Shown piece after piece: positions 8,227 to 17,364 of a stretch of 64,000 nucleotides of DNA. Positions within the stretch are counted from its first letter, which is position 1, and each line of letters begins with the position of its first letter. A program made the translations under genes and the position numbers. This DNA comes from Psychrobacter aestuarii (GTDB taxonomy: Bacteria > Pseudomonadota > Gammaproteobacteria > Pseudomonadales > Moraxellaceae): contig NZ_CAJGYT010000001.1 in NCBI RefSeq assembly GCF_904846035.1, positions 1,798,001 through 1,862,000 of the forward strand, in the 5' to 3' direction. The notes under the pieces are model-generated. The model was not told where the DNA came from, ran no database searches, and worked only from the letters and a program-made list of their open reading frames with translations.

Positions 8227-9030
8227 ATGTTAGCCAAAAAACCTAAAGGCGCGACCACCAAACGCGAGCGTAGCAGTGTCGCAGGCTTATTATGGATGTT
8301 CGTGGGTGCGGTATTGACGTTGATGATTGGCGTATTTTTGTACCTATCGCCACTGTTCGACTTTAACAAGTCGCCAGACAATGCCAATGACACCGACAGA
8401 CAAGTACAGCCGCGAGTCAACACCGACACGGACAATGAAGACTACGAGTTTTACGACATTTTGCCCAATCAAGAAATGGTCGCCATCCCTGATGAAGAGT
8501 TTGGCGATGGCAGTCAAGCACAAGTCGGCGACAATGGCTTTGAGCCTGATGTGGTCGTGACCGAGCCGCCTGTAGACAGTGGCAACTTTGGTGTGTCGGA
8601 AACCACCACCATCGAGCCAAGCGGCACCAATGCGGCAGGCAGCGGTGATGACGGTCAAATCACCGTCGTTGAAGAAGACGCGACTTACGATGCGCCGAGC
8701 GCGCCGAGCAACAACGGCAATGGTAATGCCAACAGCAACAATGGTAACGGCAATGGCAATGCAGGACGCGCCAGCGTACAAAGCGCAGGCGGCACGACCT
8801 ATATCTTGCAAATCAACAGCTTTAGTAATGCTGATGAAGCCGACCGCCGCCGTGCGCAAGTATTGATGGCGGGCGTCGATGCCAAAGTGATTAAAAACAC
8901 CACGGCAAACGGTGAGCCGATTTATCAAGTCATCTCGCGCACCATGAACAGCCGCCAAGCGGTCAGCCGCGCGCAGCAAAGCCTACAAAACAATGGCATT
9001 GATTCCATCATCGTTGAGCAGCGCCGCTGA
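8227..9030 (+). CDS. SPOR-domain membrane protein, FtsN-like
   Basis: A bitopic inner-membrane protein of 267 residues that probably binds denuded septal peptidoglycan. It has a short basic cytoplasmic N-terminus, one transmembrane helix (about residues 20-41, GLLWMFVGAVLTLMIGVFLYL) and a long acidic periplasmic linker. A low-complexity Asn/Gly stretch (about 158-180) leads to a C-terminal SPOR domain of about 75 residues (YILQINSFSNADEADRRRAQV to IDSIIVEQ). The neighbourhood after argS matches ftsN-like genes elsewhere, but the divisome motif of true FtsN cannot be verified by eye. GGAG ahead of the ATG supports the start. Confidence 0.85.
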   Translation: MLAKKPKGATTKRERSSVAGLLWMFVGAVLTLMIGVFLYLSPLFDFNKSPDNANDTDRQVQPRVNTDTDNEDYEFYDILPNQEMVAIPDEEFGDGSQAQVGDNGFEPDVVVTEPPVDSGNFGVSETTTIEPSGTNAAGSGDDGQITVVEEDATYDAPSAPSNNGNGNANSNNGNGNGNAGRASVQSAGGTTYILQINSFSNADEADRRRAQVLMAGVDAKVIKNTTANGEPIYQVISRTMNSRQAVSRAQQSLQNNGIDSIIVEQRR

Positions 9031-9111
9031 TGGGCTAGGCTAAGCAAAGCCATAGCGTGCCCACCTGCTCAATGACGGTACGTTGTAGCAGAATATAAGC
9101 CGATGAATAAA

Positions 9112-9146
9112 ATAAAAAAAGCGTCTGGTTATGGCGCTTTTTTTAG
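9112..9146. terminator. Intrinsic terminator
   Basis: A-run, then GCG (9121-9123), an 11-base loop and CGC followed by a T-run (about 9135-9144); the A/T flanks extend the stem. It lies about 80 bases downstream of the SPOR gene and just before the next plus-strand gene. Confidence 0.65.
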
Positions 9147-9209
9147 CGCTACAATATATGCCCGCTGTCAGTAGGGCGGGTGTTTTGATTGGGTTATTAG
9201 GGATGCGTT

Positions 9210-10289
9210 ATGGACAACACCTCACAAAGTAGGCTCAAAGCCTTTTTTCACAAATACTTTATCGATGCCTTTACAGGGATGGCGCTTGGCTTGTTCGTCA
9301 CCCTGATTGCAGGTCTGATTATCTCGCAGATAGGCAACTTTTTGCAGCTGCCTGCATTGATGGCGATTGGCAAGCTCGCTTCCATATTAATGGGCGCGGG
9401 TATCGGTGTGGGTATCGCCTATTATCTTAAAGCGCCGACACTGGTGATGCTCAGTTGCTTGGTAGCGGGGATGCTGGGCGCGCACTCTGAAGCGTTGATG
9501 GCAGGCACGCTGTTCACCCCTGTTGAGGGTGCGCCTGCGACCTTTACCGCCGTGCCTGGCAATCCGATTGGCGCATATCTGAGCGCGGTTTTTGCGTATC
9601 GCGCAGGGACACTGGTGGCAGGCAAGACCAAATTGGATATTTTGCTCATCCCGCTGGTGGTCTGTGTGGTGGCGCTCGCGGTCTGCGCGTGGCTCAATCC
9701 GCCTGTGGTGGCGGCAGTCAATGCCATCGGGCAGGGCATTCATGCGGCGACCACACTCCAGCCACTTCTTATGGGCATCGTGATTGCGGTGGTGGTCGGT
9801 ATTTTACTAACCATGCCGACATCCAGCGCGGCGATTTGTATCGCCATTGGTTTGGGCGGTGTGGCTGGCGGCGCAGCGGTCGTGGGCTGTGCGGCGCACA
9901 TGATTGGCTTTGCCGCCGCCAGCTATAAAGACAACGGCATGAGCGGCGTTATCTCGCAAGGGCTGGGCACGAGCATGCTACAGATTCCCAATGTGCTTAA
10001 AAAGCCCATTATTCTACTGCCCGCAGTGGTTGCCAGTGCCGTGGTCGGTCCAATCGCTACGGTGGGCTTTGGGCTGGCGTGTACGGCGACGGGCGCGGGG
10101 ATGGGCACGGCAGGGCTGGTCGGTGTGTTCGGTGTGTTAGAAGCGTCCAAAGACATCATGCCGCCTGCGCAAATGTGGACGGCGATTATCTTATTGATGT
10201 TCGTCTTGCCTGCGCTCATTGCATGGGGAACCGCGTTTATCATGCGCCGTGCGGGGCTGATCGTTGATGGTGATATGAAGCTGCCTTAA
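9210..10289 (+). CDS. Orphan PTS EIIC-like membrane protein
   Basis: A very hydrophobic 359-residue protein with about eight to ten transmembrane segments, resembling the PTS_EIIC_2 family (PF13303; YwnE/YitT-unrelated sugar-transporter-like). Recognisable parts are FIDAFTGMALGLFVTLIAGLI, GNPIGAYL, LTMPTSSAAICIAIGLGG and GTAGLVGVFG. No EIIA, EIIB, HPr or EI gene is adjacent, so phosphotransfer-coupled sugar uptake is not supported here; it may be a stand-alone transporter of unknown substrate. The ATG at 9210 follows GGGATGCGTT. It is flanked by terminators on both sides, so it is monocistronic. Confidence 0.8.
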   Translation: MDNTSQSRLKAFFHKYFIDAFTGMALGLFVTLIAGLIISQIGNFLQLPALMAIGKLASILMGAGIGVGIAYYLKAPTLVMLSCLVAGMLGAHSEALMAGTLFTPVEGAPATFTAVPGNPIGAYLSAVFAYRAGTLVAGKTKLDILLIPLVVCVVALAVCAWLNPPVVAAVNAIGQGIHAATTLQPLLMGIVIAVVVGILLTMPTSSAAICIAIGLGGVAGGAAVVGCAAHMIGFAAASYKDNGMSGVISQGLGTSMLQIPNVLKKPIILLPAVVASAVVGPIATVGFGLACTATGAGMGTAGLVGVFGVLEASKDIMPPAQMWTAIILLMFVLPALIAWGTAFIMRRAGLIVDGDMKLP

Positions 10290-10311
10290 CTGCTTGGCAC
10301 AAGTAATACGC

Positions 10312-10344
10312 AAAAAAAGTCCAGCGCTCAGGCTGGACTTTTTA
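10312..10344. terminator. Bidirectional intrinsic terminator
   Basis: AGTCCAGC (10318-10325) pairs perfectly with GCTGGACT (10332-10339) around a 6-base loop. An A-run on the left and a T-run on the right serve the convergent EIIC-like gene and clpX. Confidence 0.9.
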
Positions 10345-10365
10345 TTGGGCAATGCGAAAGACGGT

Positions 10366-11643
10366 TTACACAATCTTTGGCGCGCTGCCGGTGTTAATCA
10401 CGTCTTCATCGACCGTGACCGAGGTTGCGCCTTCCATTGAGGGCAGCTCGTACATGGTATCAAGAAGGGCATTTTCAACGATAGAGCGCAGACCACGTGC
10501 GCCTGTTTTACGCTCAACCGCGCGTTTGGCGATAGCAACAAGCGCGGCCTCGGTGAAGGTGATTTTCGCGCCTTCCATATCGAACAAGTACTCGTACTGT
10601 TTGACCAAAGCATTCTTAGGCTCGGTCAAGATTTGTACCAGTGCCGCTTCGTCCAGCTCTTCGAGCGCTGCGATGACCGGCAGACGACCGATAAGCTCTG
10701 GAATCAGACCAAACTTAATCAAGTCTTCGGGCTGTACTTCTTGCAGCAAATCAGAGCTGCGGCGGCTGTCGTTTTTTGAGCTGACTTCAGCATTAAAGCC
10801 AATGCCGCCTTTCTCAGTACGCTGCTGAATGACTTTTTCTAAGCCTGCAAACGCGCCGCCTACGATAATCAAGATATTGCTGGTATCGACCTGAATCAGC
10901 TCTTGCTGTGGGTGCTTGCGACCGCCATGCGGTGGAATCGCTGCGACCGTGCCTTCAATCAGTTTAAGCAAGGCTTGCTGTACGCCTTCGCCCGATACGT
11001 CACGGGTGATGGACGGGTTGTCGCCTTTTTTACTGATTTTATCAATCTCATCAATATAGATGATGCCTTGCTCGGCTTTGCTCACGTCATAGTCTGAGGC
11101 TTGCAGCAGCTTTTGTACGATGTTTTCCACGTCTTCACCGACATAGCCTGCTTCGGTCAAGGTAGTGGCATCCGCCATGGCAAAGGGCACATCCAGTAGG
11201 CGCGCTAAGGTTTGCGCGAGCAAGGTTTTGCCTGAACCTGTCGGACCAATCAGCAGGATATTACTTTTTGCCAGCTCAACCATCGCGTCATCTGCGCCGA
11301 TTTTGGCTTGTTTTTTGTCTTTTGCCAGCGTTTGGCTGACTTTCAGACGCTTGTAGTGGTTGTATACCGCAACCGCCAGCGCTTTTTTGGCAGCTTCTTG
11401 ACCGATGACGTACTCATCAAGGTGCGCGCGCAAGGCTTTTGGCGTGGGCAGTTTTTTATTGACCCACGAGGTATCCATGCTGTCATCGTCGTCACTGTCG
11501 GTGATGCTGCCATCGGCAAGCAAATCGGTGCACAGCTCAATACATTCATTACAAATATTGGCGTCTTCTGCGCCTATCAACTGTTTGACTTCATCTTTGG
11601 CTTTACCGCAGAACGAGCAATGCGGCTGATGGTTATCTGCCAT
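10366..11643 (-). CDS. clpX: ATP-dependent protease ATPase subunit ClpX
   Basis: An AAA+ unfoldase that delivers substrates to ClpP. The 425-residue protein begins with a C4 zinc-binding domain (Cys 9, 12, 31, 34). Walker A is GPTGSGKT, Walker B is [10 protein letters not shown], and the sensor/substrate regions include [19 protein letters not shown] (pore-2 loop region). The IGF-type ClpP-binding loop appears as IGFNAEV, so the canonical tripeptide is present. It lies downstream of clpP on the same strand with a 140-base gap, the usual clpP-clpX order. Confidence 0.97.
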   Translation of the reverse strand: MADNHQPHCSFCGKAKDEVKQLIGAEDANICNECIELCTDLLADGSITDSDDDDSMDTSWVNKKLPTPKALRAHLDEYVIGQEAAKKALAVAVYNHYKRLKVSQTLAKDKKQAKIGADDAMVELAKSNILLIGPTGSGKTLLAQTLARLLDVPFAMADATTLTEAGYVGEDVENIVQKLLQASDYDVSKAEQGIIYIDEIDKISKKGDNPSITRDVSGEGVQQALLKLIEGTVAAIPPHGGRKHPQQELIQVDTSNILIIVGGAFAGLEKVIQQRTEKGGIGFNAEVSSKNDSRRSSDLLQEVQPEDLIKFGLIPELIGRLPVIAALEELDEAALVQILTEPKNALVKQYEYLFDMEGAKITFTEAALVAIAKRAVERKTGARGLRSIVENALLDTMYELPSMEGATSVTVDEDVINTGSAPKIV

Positions 11644-11783
11644 AGAGTGGTACTCCTAAAATAATCGGCTTTCGTCTTATTGCTGATGCTTTGTCACTAT
11701 CCAAGCAAGCAAATCAATGGGTGTCGGTACAAGCGCCATCGGCACGCCCCTAGAGCGTGCCAAGTAGCGCCAAGGTCGCAGGC

Positions 11784-12455
11784 TTATAGGGCTGCTGGAC
11801 GACGCTCCAATACCTCATCGACAAGACCGTAATCTTTTGCCGCCGCCGCGCTCATAAAGTTGTCGCGGTCGGTGTCTTTTTCTAGACGCTCAACAGGCTG
11901 ACCTGTGTGCTCTGACAACAAGCGGTTTAGCTTGGCTTTTAGCTCAATGATTTCGCGCGCGTGAATCTCGATGTCGGATGCCTGACCACGGAAACCGCCA
12001 AGGGGCTGGTGAATCATCACGCGAGAGTTCGCTAGCGCATAGCGTTTGCCTTTTGCGCCCGCTGACAGCAAGAACGAGCCCATAGATGCCGCTTGACCCA
12101 TGCAAATGGTCGATACGTCAGGCTTAATAAAGTTCATGGTGTCATAAATCGCCATGCCTGCGGTCACCACGCCACCTGGCGAGTTGATGTACAGGTGGAT
12201 GTCTTTGTCTGGGTTTTCTGCTTCCAAAAACAGCATTTGCGCGACAATCAAGTTCGCCATGTTGTCTTCAACTTGACCGGTCAAGAAAATCACACGCTCA
12301 CGCAATAGGCGCGAGAAAATATCAAACGAGCGCTCGCCACGTGAGGACTGCTCTACCACCATCGGTACAAGGGCATTTTGCGCAGCGGCGTCTTGGTGGG
12401 CGCTCATTAGCGTATCAAAATGCGGATTGGCAGTAATACGGTCATAATCTGTCAT
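11784..12455 (-). CDS. clpP: ATP-dependent Clp protease proteolytic subunit ClpP
   Basis: A serine peptidase forming the tetradecameric chamber partnered by ClpX/ClpA. In 223 residues the catalytic Ser lies in QAASMGS (about residue 124), His in [10 protein letters not shown] (about 149), and the Asp in the DTDRD segment (about 194-198). The substrate-binding signature NSPGG is present. The extra N-terminus of about 25 residues over mature ClpP is expected to be processed. It sits between tig and clpX in the classic tig-clpP-clpX order. Confidence 0.97.
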   Translation of the reverse strand: MTDYDRITANPHFDTLMSAHQDAAAQNALVPMVVEQSSRGERSFDIFSRLLRERVIFLTGQVEDNMANLIVAQMLFLEAENPDKDIHLYINSPGGVVTAGMAIYDTMNFIKPDVSTICMGQAASMGSFLLSAGAKGKRYALANSRVMIHQPLGGFRGQASDIEIHAREIIELKAKLNRLLSEHTGQPVERLEKDTDRDNFMSAAAAKDYGLVDEVLERRPAAL

Positions 12456-12884
12456 AAATACTTCCTATATCTCAATATAATTCGCAAAAAAAAGTCATCA
12501 TCGACGCAAGTGCTTGTGTGGTGATGATGAAAAAGAGGTGGTCTGTTTTACATGGGTTGTTATAAGAATACGTTACGATAACCGCATTTCATCATAAGCG
12601 TCCGTTTGCGGCAATCACTGTCCACGCCGTGCCTGCACGCATTGCTCGCGGTCATCATGGCGGTCTGTGCCAAGCGTGTCGCCTCAGCCTACCCAGCGCA
12701 TACGATAACGCATCAGCCTAAACATAAGACACCAGCGCAAGCTTACGAACATTAAAAAAACGTCTCCTATTAATAAGGCGTTTGCCTGCATTTATCAAGA
12801 GCTGGTGACACAAAGCCAAAACAAAAATGCCCCAACATGGTGTTAGGGCATTTTTGGGTCATCAAGACGGCAAAAAAGCAAAAA
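12456..12884. other. tig-clpP intergenic region
   Basis: 429 bases with no gene. It contains the tig terminator (see separate entry) and, closer to clpP, a second weaker hairpin at about 12755-12782 (minus-strand AAACG...CGTTT with interior mismatch, then seven T). The clpP promoter must lie here because the tig terminator is strong, but I could not choose -10/-35 elements confidently. Confidence 0.4.
12822..12856 (-). terminator. Intrinsic terminator of tig
   Basis: TGCCC (12828-12832) pairs with GGGCA (12846-12850), and the inner AACA pairs with TGTT around a TGG loop; one mismatch separates the two helices. A/T runs flank both sides, giving a T-run after the hairpin on the minus strand, 30 bases downstream of tig. 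Confidence 0.85.
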
Positions 12885-14222
12885 TTACATGCCTTGCTGC
12901 TGCTGTGATGCCAATAGGTCTTGATAGCTGACTTCTTTGTCAGTCACTTTGCCTTGGGCGATGATGTAATCAACCACTTGGTCTTCTAGTACTACAGACT
13001 CAATGTTCGCACGTTGTTGCTTGTCATTGGTGTAGTATTCGATGACCTCAGCTGGGTCTTCGTAGTTTTCAGCGGCTTCTTGGATAAAGCGCTCAACACG
13101 CTCTTGATCCACTTCAAGACCTTGGGTGTCGATTAGACGTGCGACGATGATGCCTAGACGCGCTGCACGTAGGGCTTGGTCTTCGAACAATTCGTTTGGC
13201 AGCATGTCTTTGTTAAAGCTGTCTGCGCCTGCGCCGAACTGCTGCGCAAAACGCTGCATCATCATGTTACGCTGACGCTCAATTTCTTGCTCTAGCATCG
13301 CGCTTGGTACGTCAAATTCGTTCTTTTCTAGCAGTGCGTCAAAAGCGGCTTGTTTTACTTGGCTACGCGCAGCGTTTTTGATTTCGCGTTCCATGTTTTT
13401 ACGCACGTCTTCTTTTAGTTTGTCAACGCCGCCTTCTTTCACGCCGAACAGCTCTAGGAACTCGTCGTTGATTTCTGGCAGTTTTGATTTTTCAACTTTT
13501 TTCACGTTGATTTTGAACTGTGCTTCTTTACCAGCAAGCTCTTCTGCTTGGTAGTCTTCTGGGAAGGTCACGTCGATGACTTTTTCTTCACCCGCTTTCA
13601 TACCTTTGATGCCCGCTTCAAAGCCTGGAATCATTTGGTTGCTGCCGATAATCAGTTTGAAGTCTTCTGCTGAGCCGCCTTCAAATTTTTCGCCGTCGAT
13701 TGAGCCTTCGAAGTCAAAAATCACTTGGTTGCCTTTGTCGGCTTTACCGCGTTTTTCAACGAACTCTTCGCGCTGCTTTTGTAGGTTCTCAATCATGGTG
13801 TCAACGTCGTCATCGTTAACACTTGCGGTTTGACGCTCGATTTCGATCTCGTCAATGCCTTGTACATCTACTTCTGGGAAGATTTCAACGGTCGCTTGAT
13901 AGACCAAGAAGTCGTCTTCTAGTTTCACATCATCGATGTTTGGCATGCCAACCGCGCGGATGTCTTCCGCTTTGATGGCTTCGAATACGGTGTCACGAAT
14001 CACATCGTTGATGACTTCTTGCTGGATGCCAGCGCCGTACTGTGCGCGGATGTGCGATACAGGAACGTTGCCTTTACGGAAGCCGTCGATTTTGGCAGTT
14101 TTTGCCACTTGGCGGATACGACCGTCGACTTTCTGCTGGATTTTTTCTACAGGAACTTTGACAGTCAGCTGTGTTTCTTTGTTTGACAGCTTGTTGGTGG
14201 TTACTTGTAAATCTGTAGCCAT
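12885..14222 (-). CDS. tig: Trigger factor (ribosome-associated chaperone / PPIase)
   Basis: Binds ribosomal protein L23 at the tunnel exit and assists folding of nascent chains. The 445-residue protein shows the N-terminal ribosome-binding signature GFRKGNVP. A central FKBP-type peptidyl-prolyl isomerase domain follows ([30 protein letters not shown]). The helical C-terminal substrate-cradle domain ends in [10 protein letters not shown]. The ATG at 14222 (MATDLQV) has AGGTG about 9 bases upstream. A longer in-frame reading to 14297 adds 25 residues atypical for the family and is rejected. Confidence 0.96.
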   Translation of the reverse strand: MATDLQVTTNKLSNKETQLTVKVPVEKIQQKVDGRIRQVAKTAKIDGFRKGNVPVSHIRAQYGAGIQQEVINDVIRDTVFEAIKAEDIRAVGMPNIDDVKLEDDFLVYQATVEIFPEVDVQGIDEIEIERQTASVNDDDVDTMIENLQKQREEFVEKRGKADKGNQVIFDFEGSIDGEKFEGGSAEDFKLIIGSNQMIPGFEAGIKGMKAGEEKVIDVTFPEDYQAEELAGKEAQFKINVKKVEKSKLPEINDEFLELFGVKEGGVDKLKEDVRKNMEREIKNAARSQVKQAAFDALLEKNEFDVPSAMLEQEIERQRNMMMQRFAQQFGAGADSFNKDMLPNELFEDQALRAARLGIIVARLIDTQGLEVDQERVERFIQEAAENYEDPAEVIEYYTNDKQQRANIESVVLEDQVVDYIIAQGKVTDKEVSYQDLLASQQQQGM

Positions 14223-14415
14223 GTTAATTACACCTTTAGGATTGAAATAATGGACAACCGCGCACAAAAAAACCGCTTGGCTGCGGGCGATTGCCATGGA
14301 ATGAATGGGGTATTTTATTAAATTTTAAAAGTAGATAAGTATAATCTATCTGCCAATCAAAGTAAAAGCCATCTATCCGTAGGCATTGCGCTGCTTATCG
14401 TACTGCCAAAGAGCG

Positions 14416-15060
14416 TTATAAGCTGGGCAGCTGCGTGAGCAGTTTACGAATGGCTTTACCGCGATGGCTGATGTCGTTTTTGTCCACGGCGCTCAGCTGG
14501 GCGGCGCTGGTTTGCAGGCTGGGCAGCCAAAACAGCGGGTCGTAGCCAAATCCGCCGTCACCGATAGGCGCGTCCAAGATTTCGCCGCGCCATAAGCCTT
14601 GGGCGATAAGCGGTAAGGGGTCATCAGCATGACGCACCATCACAAGGACACAGACGAACAGCCCTTCAATCGGGTGCTCAGGGTCGGCTTGGCGTATGGG
14701 CGCGAGCGTCTCAATCAGTTTGGCGTTGTTTTTGCTATCGTTGCCATGCTCGCCTGCATAGCGCGCCGAATGGATGCCAGGTGCGCCGCCAAGCGCGGGC
14801 ACGCACAGCCCAGAATCATCAGCGATGGCGGGCAAGCCACTGATACGGCTGGCATGACGGGCTTTAATCAGCGCATTTTCAATAAAGCTTTTGCCATCTT
14901 CAATGGCATCATCAATGCCCAGCTCGCCTTGCGGCACGACATCAACGCTCAAGTGCGCGCTAGCAAACAGCCGCTGAAACTCGGCAAGTTTGCCTTTATT
15001 GTTGCTCGCAAGCACCCATTGGGCAGGCTGGTCAGTAGAAGTAGGGGCAGGATGATTCAT
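14416..15060 (-). CDS. rdgB: XTP/dITP diphosphatase RdgB (Ham1 family)
   Basis: Hydrolyses non-canonical purine nucleoside triphosphates (ITP, dITP, XTP) to monophosphates, keeping them out of DNA and RNA. The 214-residue protein carries the N-terminal substrate motif VLASNNKGKLAEF, the acidic metal motif ADDSGLCVPALGG, then GIHSARYAG and GGFGYDPLFWLP. The last two are typical of RdgB. Length is slightly above the usual 197 because of an N-terminal Pro/Thr-rich stretch. It is followed on the minus strand by tig after 193 bases and is probably transcribed alone. Confidence 0.95.
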   Translation of the reverse strand: MNHPAPTSTDQPAQWVLASNNKGKLAEFQRLFASAHLSVDVVPQGELGIDDAIEDGKSFIENALIKARHASRISGLPAIADDSGLCVPALGGAPGIHSARYAGEHGNDSKNNAKLIETLAPIRQADPEHPIEGLFVCVLVMVRHADDPLPLIAQGLWRGEILDAPIGDGGFGYDPLFWLPSLQTSAAQLSAVDKNDISHRGKAIRKLLTQLPSL

Positions 15061-15150
15061 GATAAGACTCTCGTACTGGCGTCACCATAGATAGGGATGG
15101 CCATTTGAGGATGGACATAACATTCGGTAACGGATATTATCTGCGACGGT

Positions 15151-15245
15151 TGCTATAATAGCATTCAAGCTATAGTGAATGGTAGCTTATGAGTTGTACA
15201 CTAAAAATTAACAATGCAGATATTTGCGCATTGTATTTATTTTTA
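15151..15245 (+). ncRNA. Candidate small RNA or leader upstream of sodB
   Basis: An extended -10 (TGCTATAAT, 15151-15159) predicts a start near 15166. Two hairpins follow: AAGCTA...TAGCTT (15168-15190 region, 6 bp) and ACAATGC (15211-15217) with GCATTGT (15228-15234). The second is followed by ATTTATTTTT, which resembles an intrinsic terminator. No plus-strand gene precedes it, so a terminator here would define a transcript of roughly 75-80 bases. It may equally be part of the sodB leader. Inference only. Confidence 0.35.
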
Positions 15246-15280
15246 GGGACGTTTTATGCTTGGCTAGCCAACGCACAGTA

Positions 15281-15299
15281 TATAAGAATTATCATTCAC
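15281..15299. promoter_or_regulatory. Possible Fur box upstream of sodB
   Basis: TATAAGAATTATCATTCAC matches the 19-bp Fur consensus GATAATGATAATCATTATC at 13 positions. It lies 130 bases upstream of the Fe-superoxide dismutase gene, where iron control would make sense. The match is moderate and could be chance in AT-rich DNA. Confidence 0.35.
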
Positions 15300-15429
15300 C
15301 TATAACCACTTAGCCAATTTAGTTCGCTGCTTTTGGCTTTTTTGTTGCGCGGTATCGGTTACAGATGCGGCGGCAGCATTACCAGAGCGGACATTTTTTT
15401 ATAACTAAACCAGCAAGGATACAATAATT

Positions 15430-16059
15430 ATGTCTACCATCACATTGCCAGAACTACCATACGCAAAAGACGCGCTAGAGCCACACATCAGCGCAGAAAC
15501 ACTAGAATACCATCATGACAAGCACCACGCAGCGTATGTCAACAAGCTAAACGAATTGCTACCAGGCTCAGGTCTAGAAGACAAGACCCTACCTGAAATC
15601 ATCAAAGCCACTGCAAAAGATGACAGCAAGCAAACCATGTTTAACCAAGCCGCTCAGGTTTGGAACCACACCTTCTATTGGAACTGCATGACGCCAAAAA
15701 ATGGCGGCGGCGAGCCAACAGGTGACCTAAAAGCAAAAATCGAAGAAGATTTCGGCAGCTATGACAAGTTCCGTGAAGAGTTCAAAAACGCAGCAACCTC
15801 ACAGTTCGGTTCAGGCTGGGCATGGCTGGTCGCTGACAAAGTCGGTGGCAAACTGTCTATCGCTAAGACGGGCAACGCAGACACCCCACTTGCACACGAC
15901 CAAGTAGCTGTATTGACTTGTGACGTATGGGAACATGCGTACTACATCGACTACCGCAACCGTCGTCCTGACTACGTAGATACCTTCCTAGACAAGCTCG
16001 TAAACTGGGACTACGCAAACGCAAAATACAAAGGTCAAGACGCAGGCGTTGAAGAGTAA
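15430..16059 (+). CDS. sodB: Superoxide dismutase, iron type
   Basis: Disproportionates superoxide in the cytoplasm. In 209 residues the metal ligands are recognisable: His in YHHDKHHAAYV (N-terminal helix), His in QVWNHTFYWNCM, and Asp/His in DVWEHAYYIDYRN. The AAQVWNHTFYWNCM segment and FGSGWAWLV are characteristic of the Fe-type subfamily; metal choice cannot be proved by sequence alone. It ends just before a strong terminator, so it is monocistronic. A long leader with a Fur-like site suggests iron-responsive control. Confidence 0.94.
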   Translation: MSTITLPELPYAKDALEPHISAETLEYHHDKHHAAYVNKLNELLPGSGLEDKTLPEIIKATAKDDSKQTMFNQAAQVWNHTFYWNCMTPKNGGGEPTGDLKAKIEEDFGSYDKFREEFKNAATSQFGSGWAWLVADKVGGKLSIAKTGNADTPLAHDQVAVLTCDVWEHAYYIDYRNRRPDYVDTFLDKLVNWDYANAKYKGQDAGVEE

Positions 16060-16082
16060 TCTTTACGCTTAAGTTTTGATAC

Positions 16083-16116
16083 AAAAAAGAGCGCCTTTGG
16101 GTGCTCTTTTTTTTTG
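16083..16116 (+). terminator. Intrinsic terminator of sodB
   Basis: AGAGCGCC with GGTGCTCT (one G-U pair) around a TTTG tetraloop (16096-16099), flanked by six A and nine T. It lies 23 bases after the sodB stop. Confidence 0.9.
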
Positions 16117-16262
16117 GTTTAATTTGGTTTAAAAAGTGATGCTTTGATAAGAAAGATAATAAAAAACCCATGTGCTGATAACCGCCATCAAGGTAAGATA
16201 GCGGTGTCTTTTGCCAATACACATGCCGCAAAAGCGACCATAACAAATAACGAGACAATATA

Positions 16263-16814
16263 ATGATAACCTTACAAACACCGCGTTTAAACCTGCGCCC
16301 CTTTACCGCCGACGATGCTGCCGACCTGCTCGAGTATCTGTCCAGTCCCATACCCAGCTGTTTTGCAGGCGATAAAGTCACCTCGATAGAGGCAGCCGTA
16401 GCAAAAATCGCCAAACGACAAAAAGACGAAGGCGACTATCTCGCCGTGTGTCTGAATGAGACGGGCAAAGTGATTGGCGAGATATTCTACGTCAAAGAAG
16501 AGCCCGACACCTATTCTGTTGGTTGGAACTTTAATGCGCAGTTTCATGGCAAAGGCTACGCCAGCGAGAGCGCGCAGGCGTTTATTGATTATTTGTTTGA
16601 CAAAGACGATGCCAGACGCGTCTATGCGTATGTCGAAGTGGACAATGTTGCCTCACAAAAGCTCTGCGAGCGCTTGGGTATGCGTAAAGAAGGGCACTTT
16701 GTGGAGTTTATCTCGTTTATTAAAAATGCAGACGGCACGCCAAAGTATGAAGACACCTTGCAATATGCCATCTTAAAAAAGGAATGGCAGGCAAAGCGTG
16801 ACGCTGCAAGCTAA
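16263..16814 (+). CDS. GNAT-family N-acetyltransferase, RimJ-like
   Basis: A 183-residue cytoplasmic protein of the acetyltransferase_3 (RimJ/RimL-like) type. It opens with LQTPRLNLRPFTADDA. The acetyl-CoA site is recognisable in NAQFHGKGYASESAQAFIDY, followed by RRVYAYVEVDNVASQKLCERLGM and KEGHF. The substrate is unknown; relatives act on ribosomal protein termini, antibiotics or small amines. ATAATG at the start lacks a strong Shine-Dalgarno, and the frame cannot be extended convincingly upstream. A small membrane-protein gene follows 73 bases later. Confidence 0.88.
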   Translation: MITLQTPRLNLRPFTADDAADLLEYLSSPIPSCFAGDKVTSIEAAVAKIAKRQKDEGDYLAVCLNETGKVIGEIFYVKEEPDTYSVGWNFNAQFHGKGYASESAQAFIDYLFDKDDARRVYAYVEVDNVASQKLCERLGMRKEGHFVEFISFIKNADGTPKYEDTLQYAILKKEWQAKRDAAS

Positions 16815-16887
16815 CGGGTATCGGCAAAAATAATCCCGCCAGCGCTATAATGCGCATTATCAATAATGAGAATAAGACGAGGGCACG

Positions 16888-17292
16888 GTGAATAAAGCAC
16901 GCATCGCAGTACTTGCCATATTGACACTCTCGGTCATCAATTTGTGCTTTGTGATATTTAGCAACTTGGTCGGGATGCGGGCGCTGCCTGATTATTCACC
17001 GATGGTGATGACGCTGTTTAATGTGTTTTTGATGACCCTTGGGCTGCTGAGCATTTGGCAGCTGTTCGCGGGGATTGACGGTCATTTGATGCGCGGCAAG
17101 ATACTGCTGTTACTCGCGGTGGAGTTTTTCGTGGTGTATATGGCAGGCATCACCAATATCTTCCCGCACTCGGTAGAGCCGATGGGGCAAACGCTGTTTA
17201 TAGTACAAGCGTTTGGCGTACTGCTGGCGGTGCTGTTGTTTGCGAGTGCAGGTTGGTATATGAAAGCAGTGTCTGTGCCTGAGTCTATGTGA
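16888..17292 (+). CDS. Four-helix integral membrane protein of unknown function
   Basis: A 134-residue hydrophobic protein starting at GTG (16888) with GAGGGC upstream. Four transmembrane helices are visible at about 5-28, 42-62, 71-90 and 104-125. The loop ALPDYSPMV and the segment GITNIFPHSVEPMGQT are the only polar stretches of note. I do not recognise the family; it resembles the many small DoxX- or DUF-type membrane proteins of gammaproteobacteria, without a decisive motif. A strong terminator follows, so it is either alone or second to the acetyltransferase gene. Confidence 0.7.
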   Translation: MNKARIAVLAILTLSVINLCFVIFSNLVGMRALPDYSPMVMTLFNVFLMTLGLLSIWQLFAGIDGHLMRGKILLLLAVEFFVVYMAGITNIFPHSVEPMGQTLFIVQAFGVLLAVLLFASAGWYMKAVSVPESM

Positions 17293-17310
17293 TGGGCATG
17301 GGGTGATGTG

Positions 17311-17341
17311 AAAAAAGGACACGGTGGGTGTCCTTTTTTTA
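17311..17341. terminator. Bidirectional intrinsic terminator
   Basis: GGACAC (17317-17322) pairs with GTGTCC (17328-17333) around a 5-base loop, with six A before and eight T after. It separates the plus-strand membrane protein from the convergent SLATT gene. Confidence 0.9.
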
Positions 17342-17364
17342 TACGAAGATGAAATATATTATAT

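Larger units (their letters stand above)
15061..15429. other. rdgB / sodB divergent region with a long sodB leader
   Basis: 369 bases with several ordered signals, entered separately: an extended -10 (15151-15159), two hairpins with a T-rich tail (15172-15245) and a Fur-like site (15281-15299). No coding frame is convincing. sodB itself is preceded by CAAGGA about 12 bases before its ATG. Confidence 0.5.

Noticed and set aside
10366..15060. Plus-strand open frames within clpX, clpP and tig
   Set aside because: They are antisense shadows of well-identified minus-strand genes.
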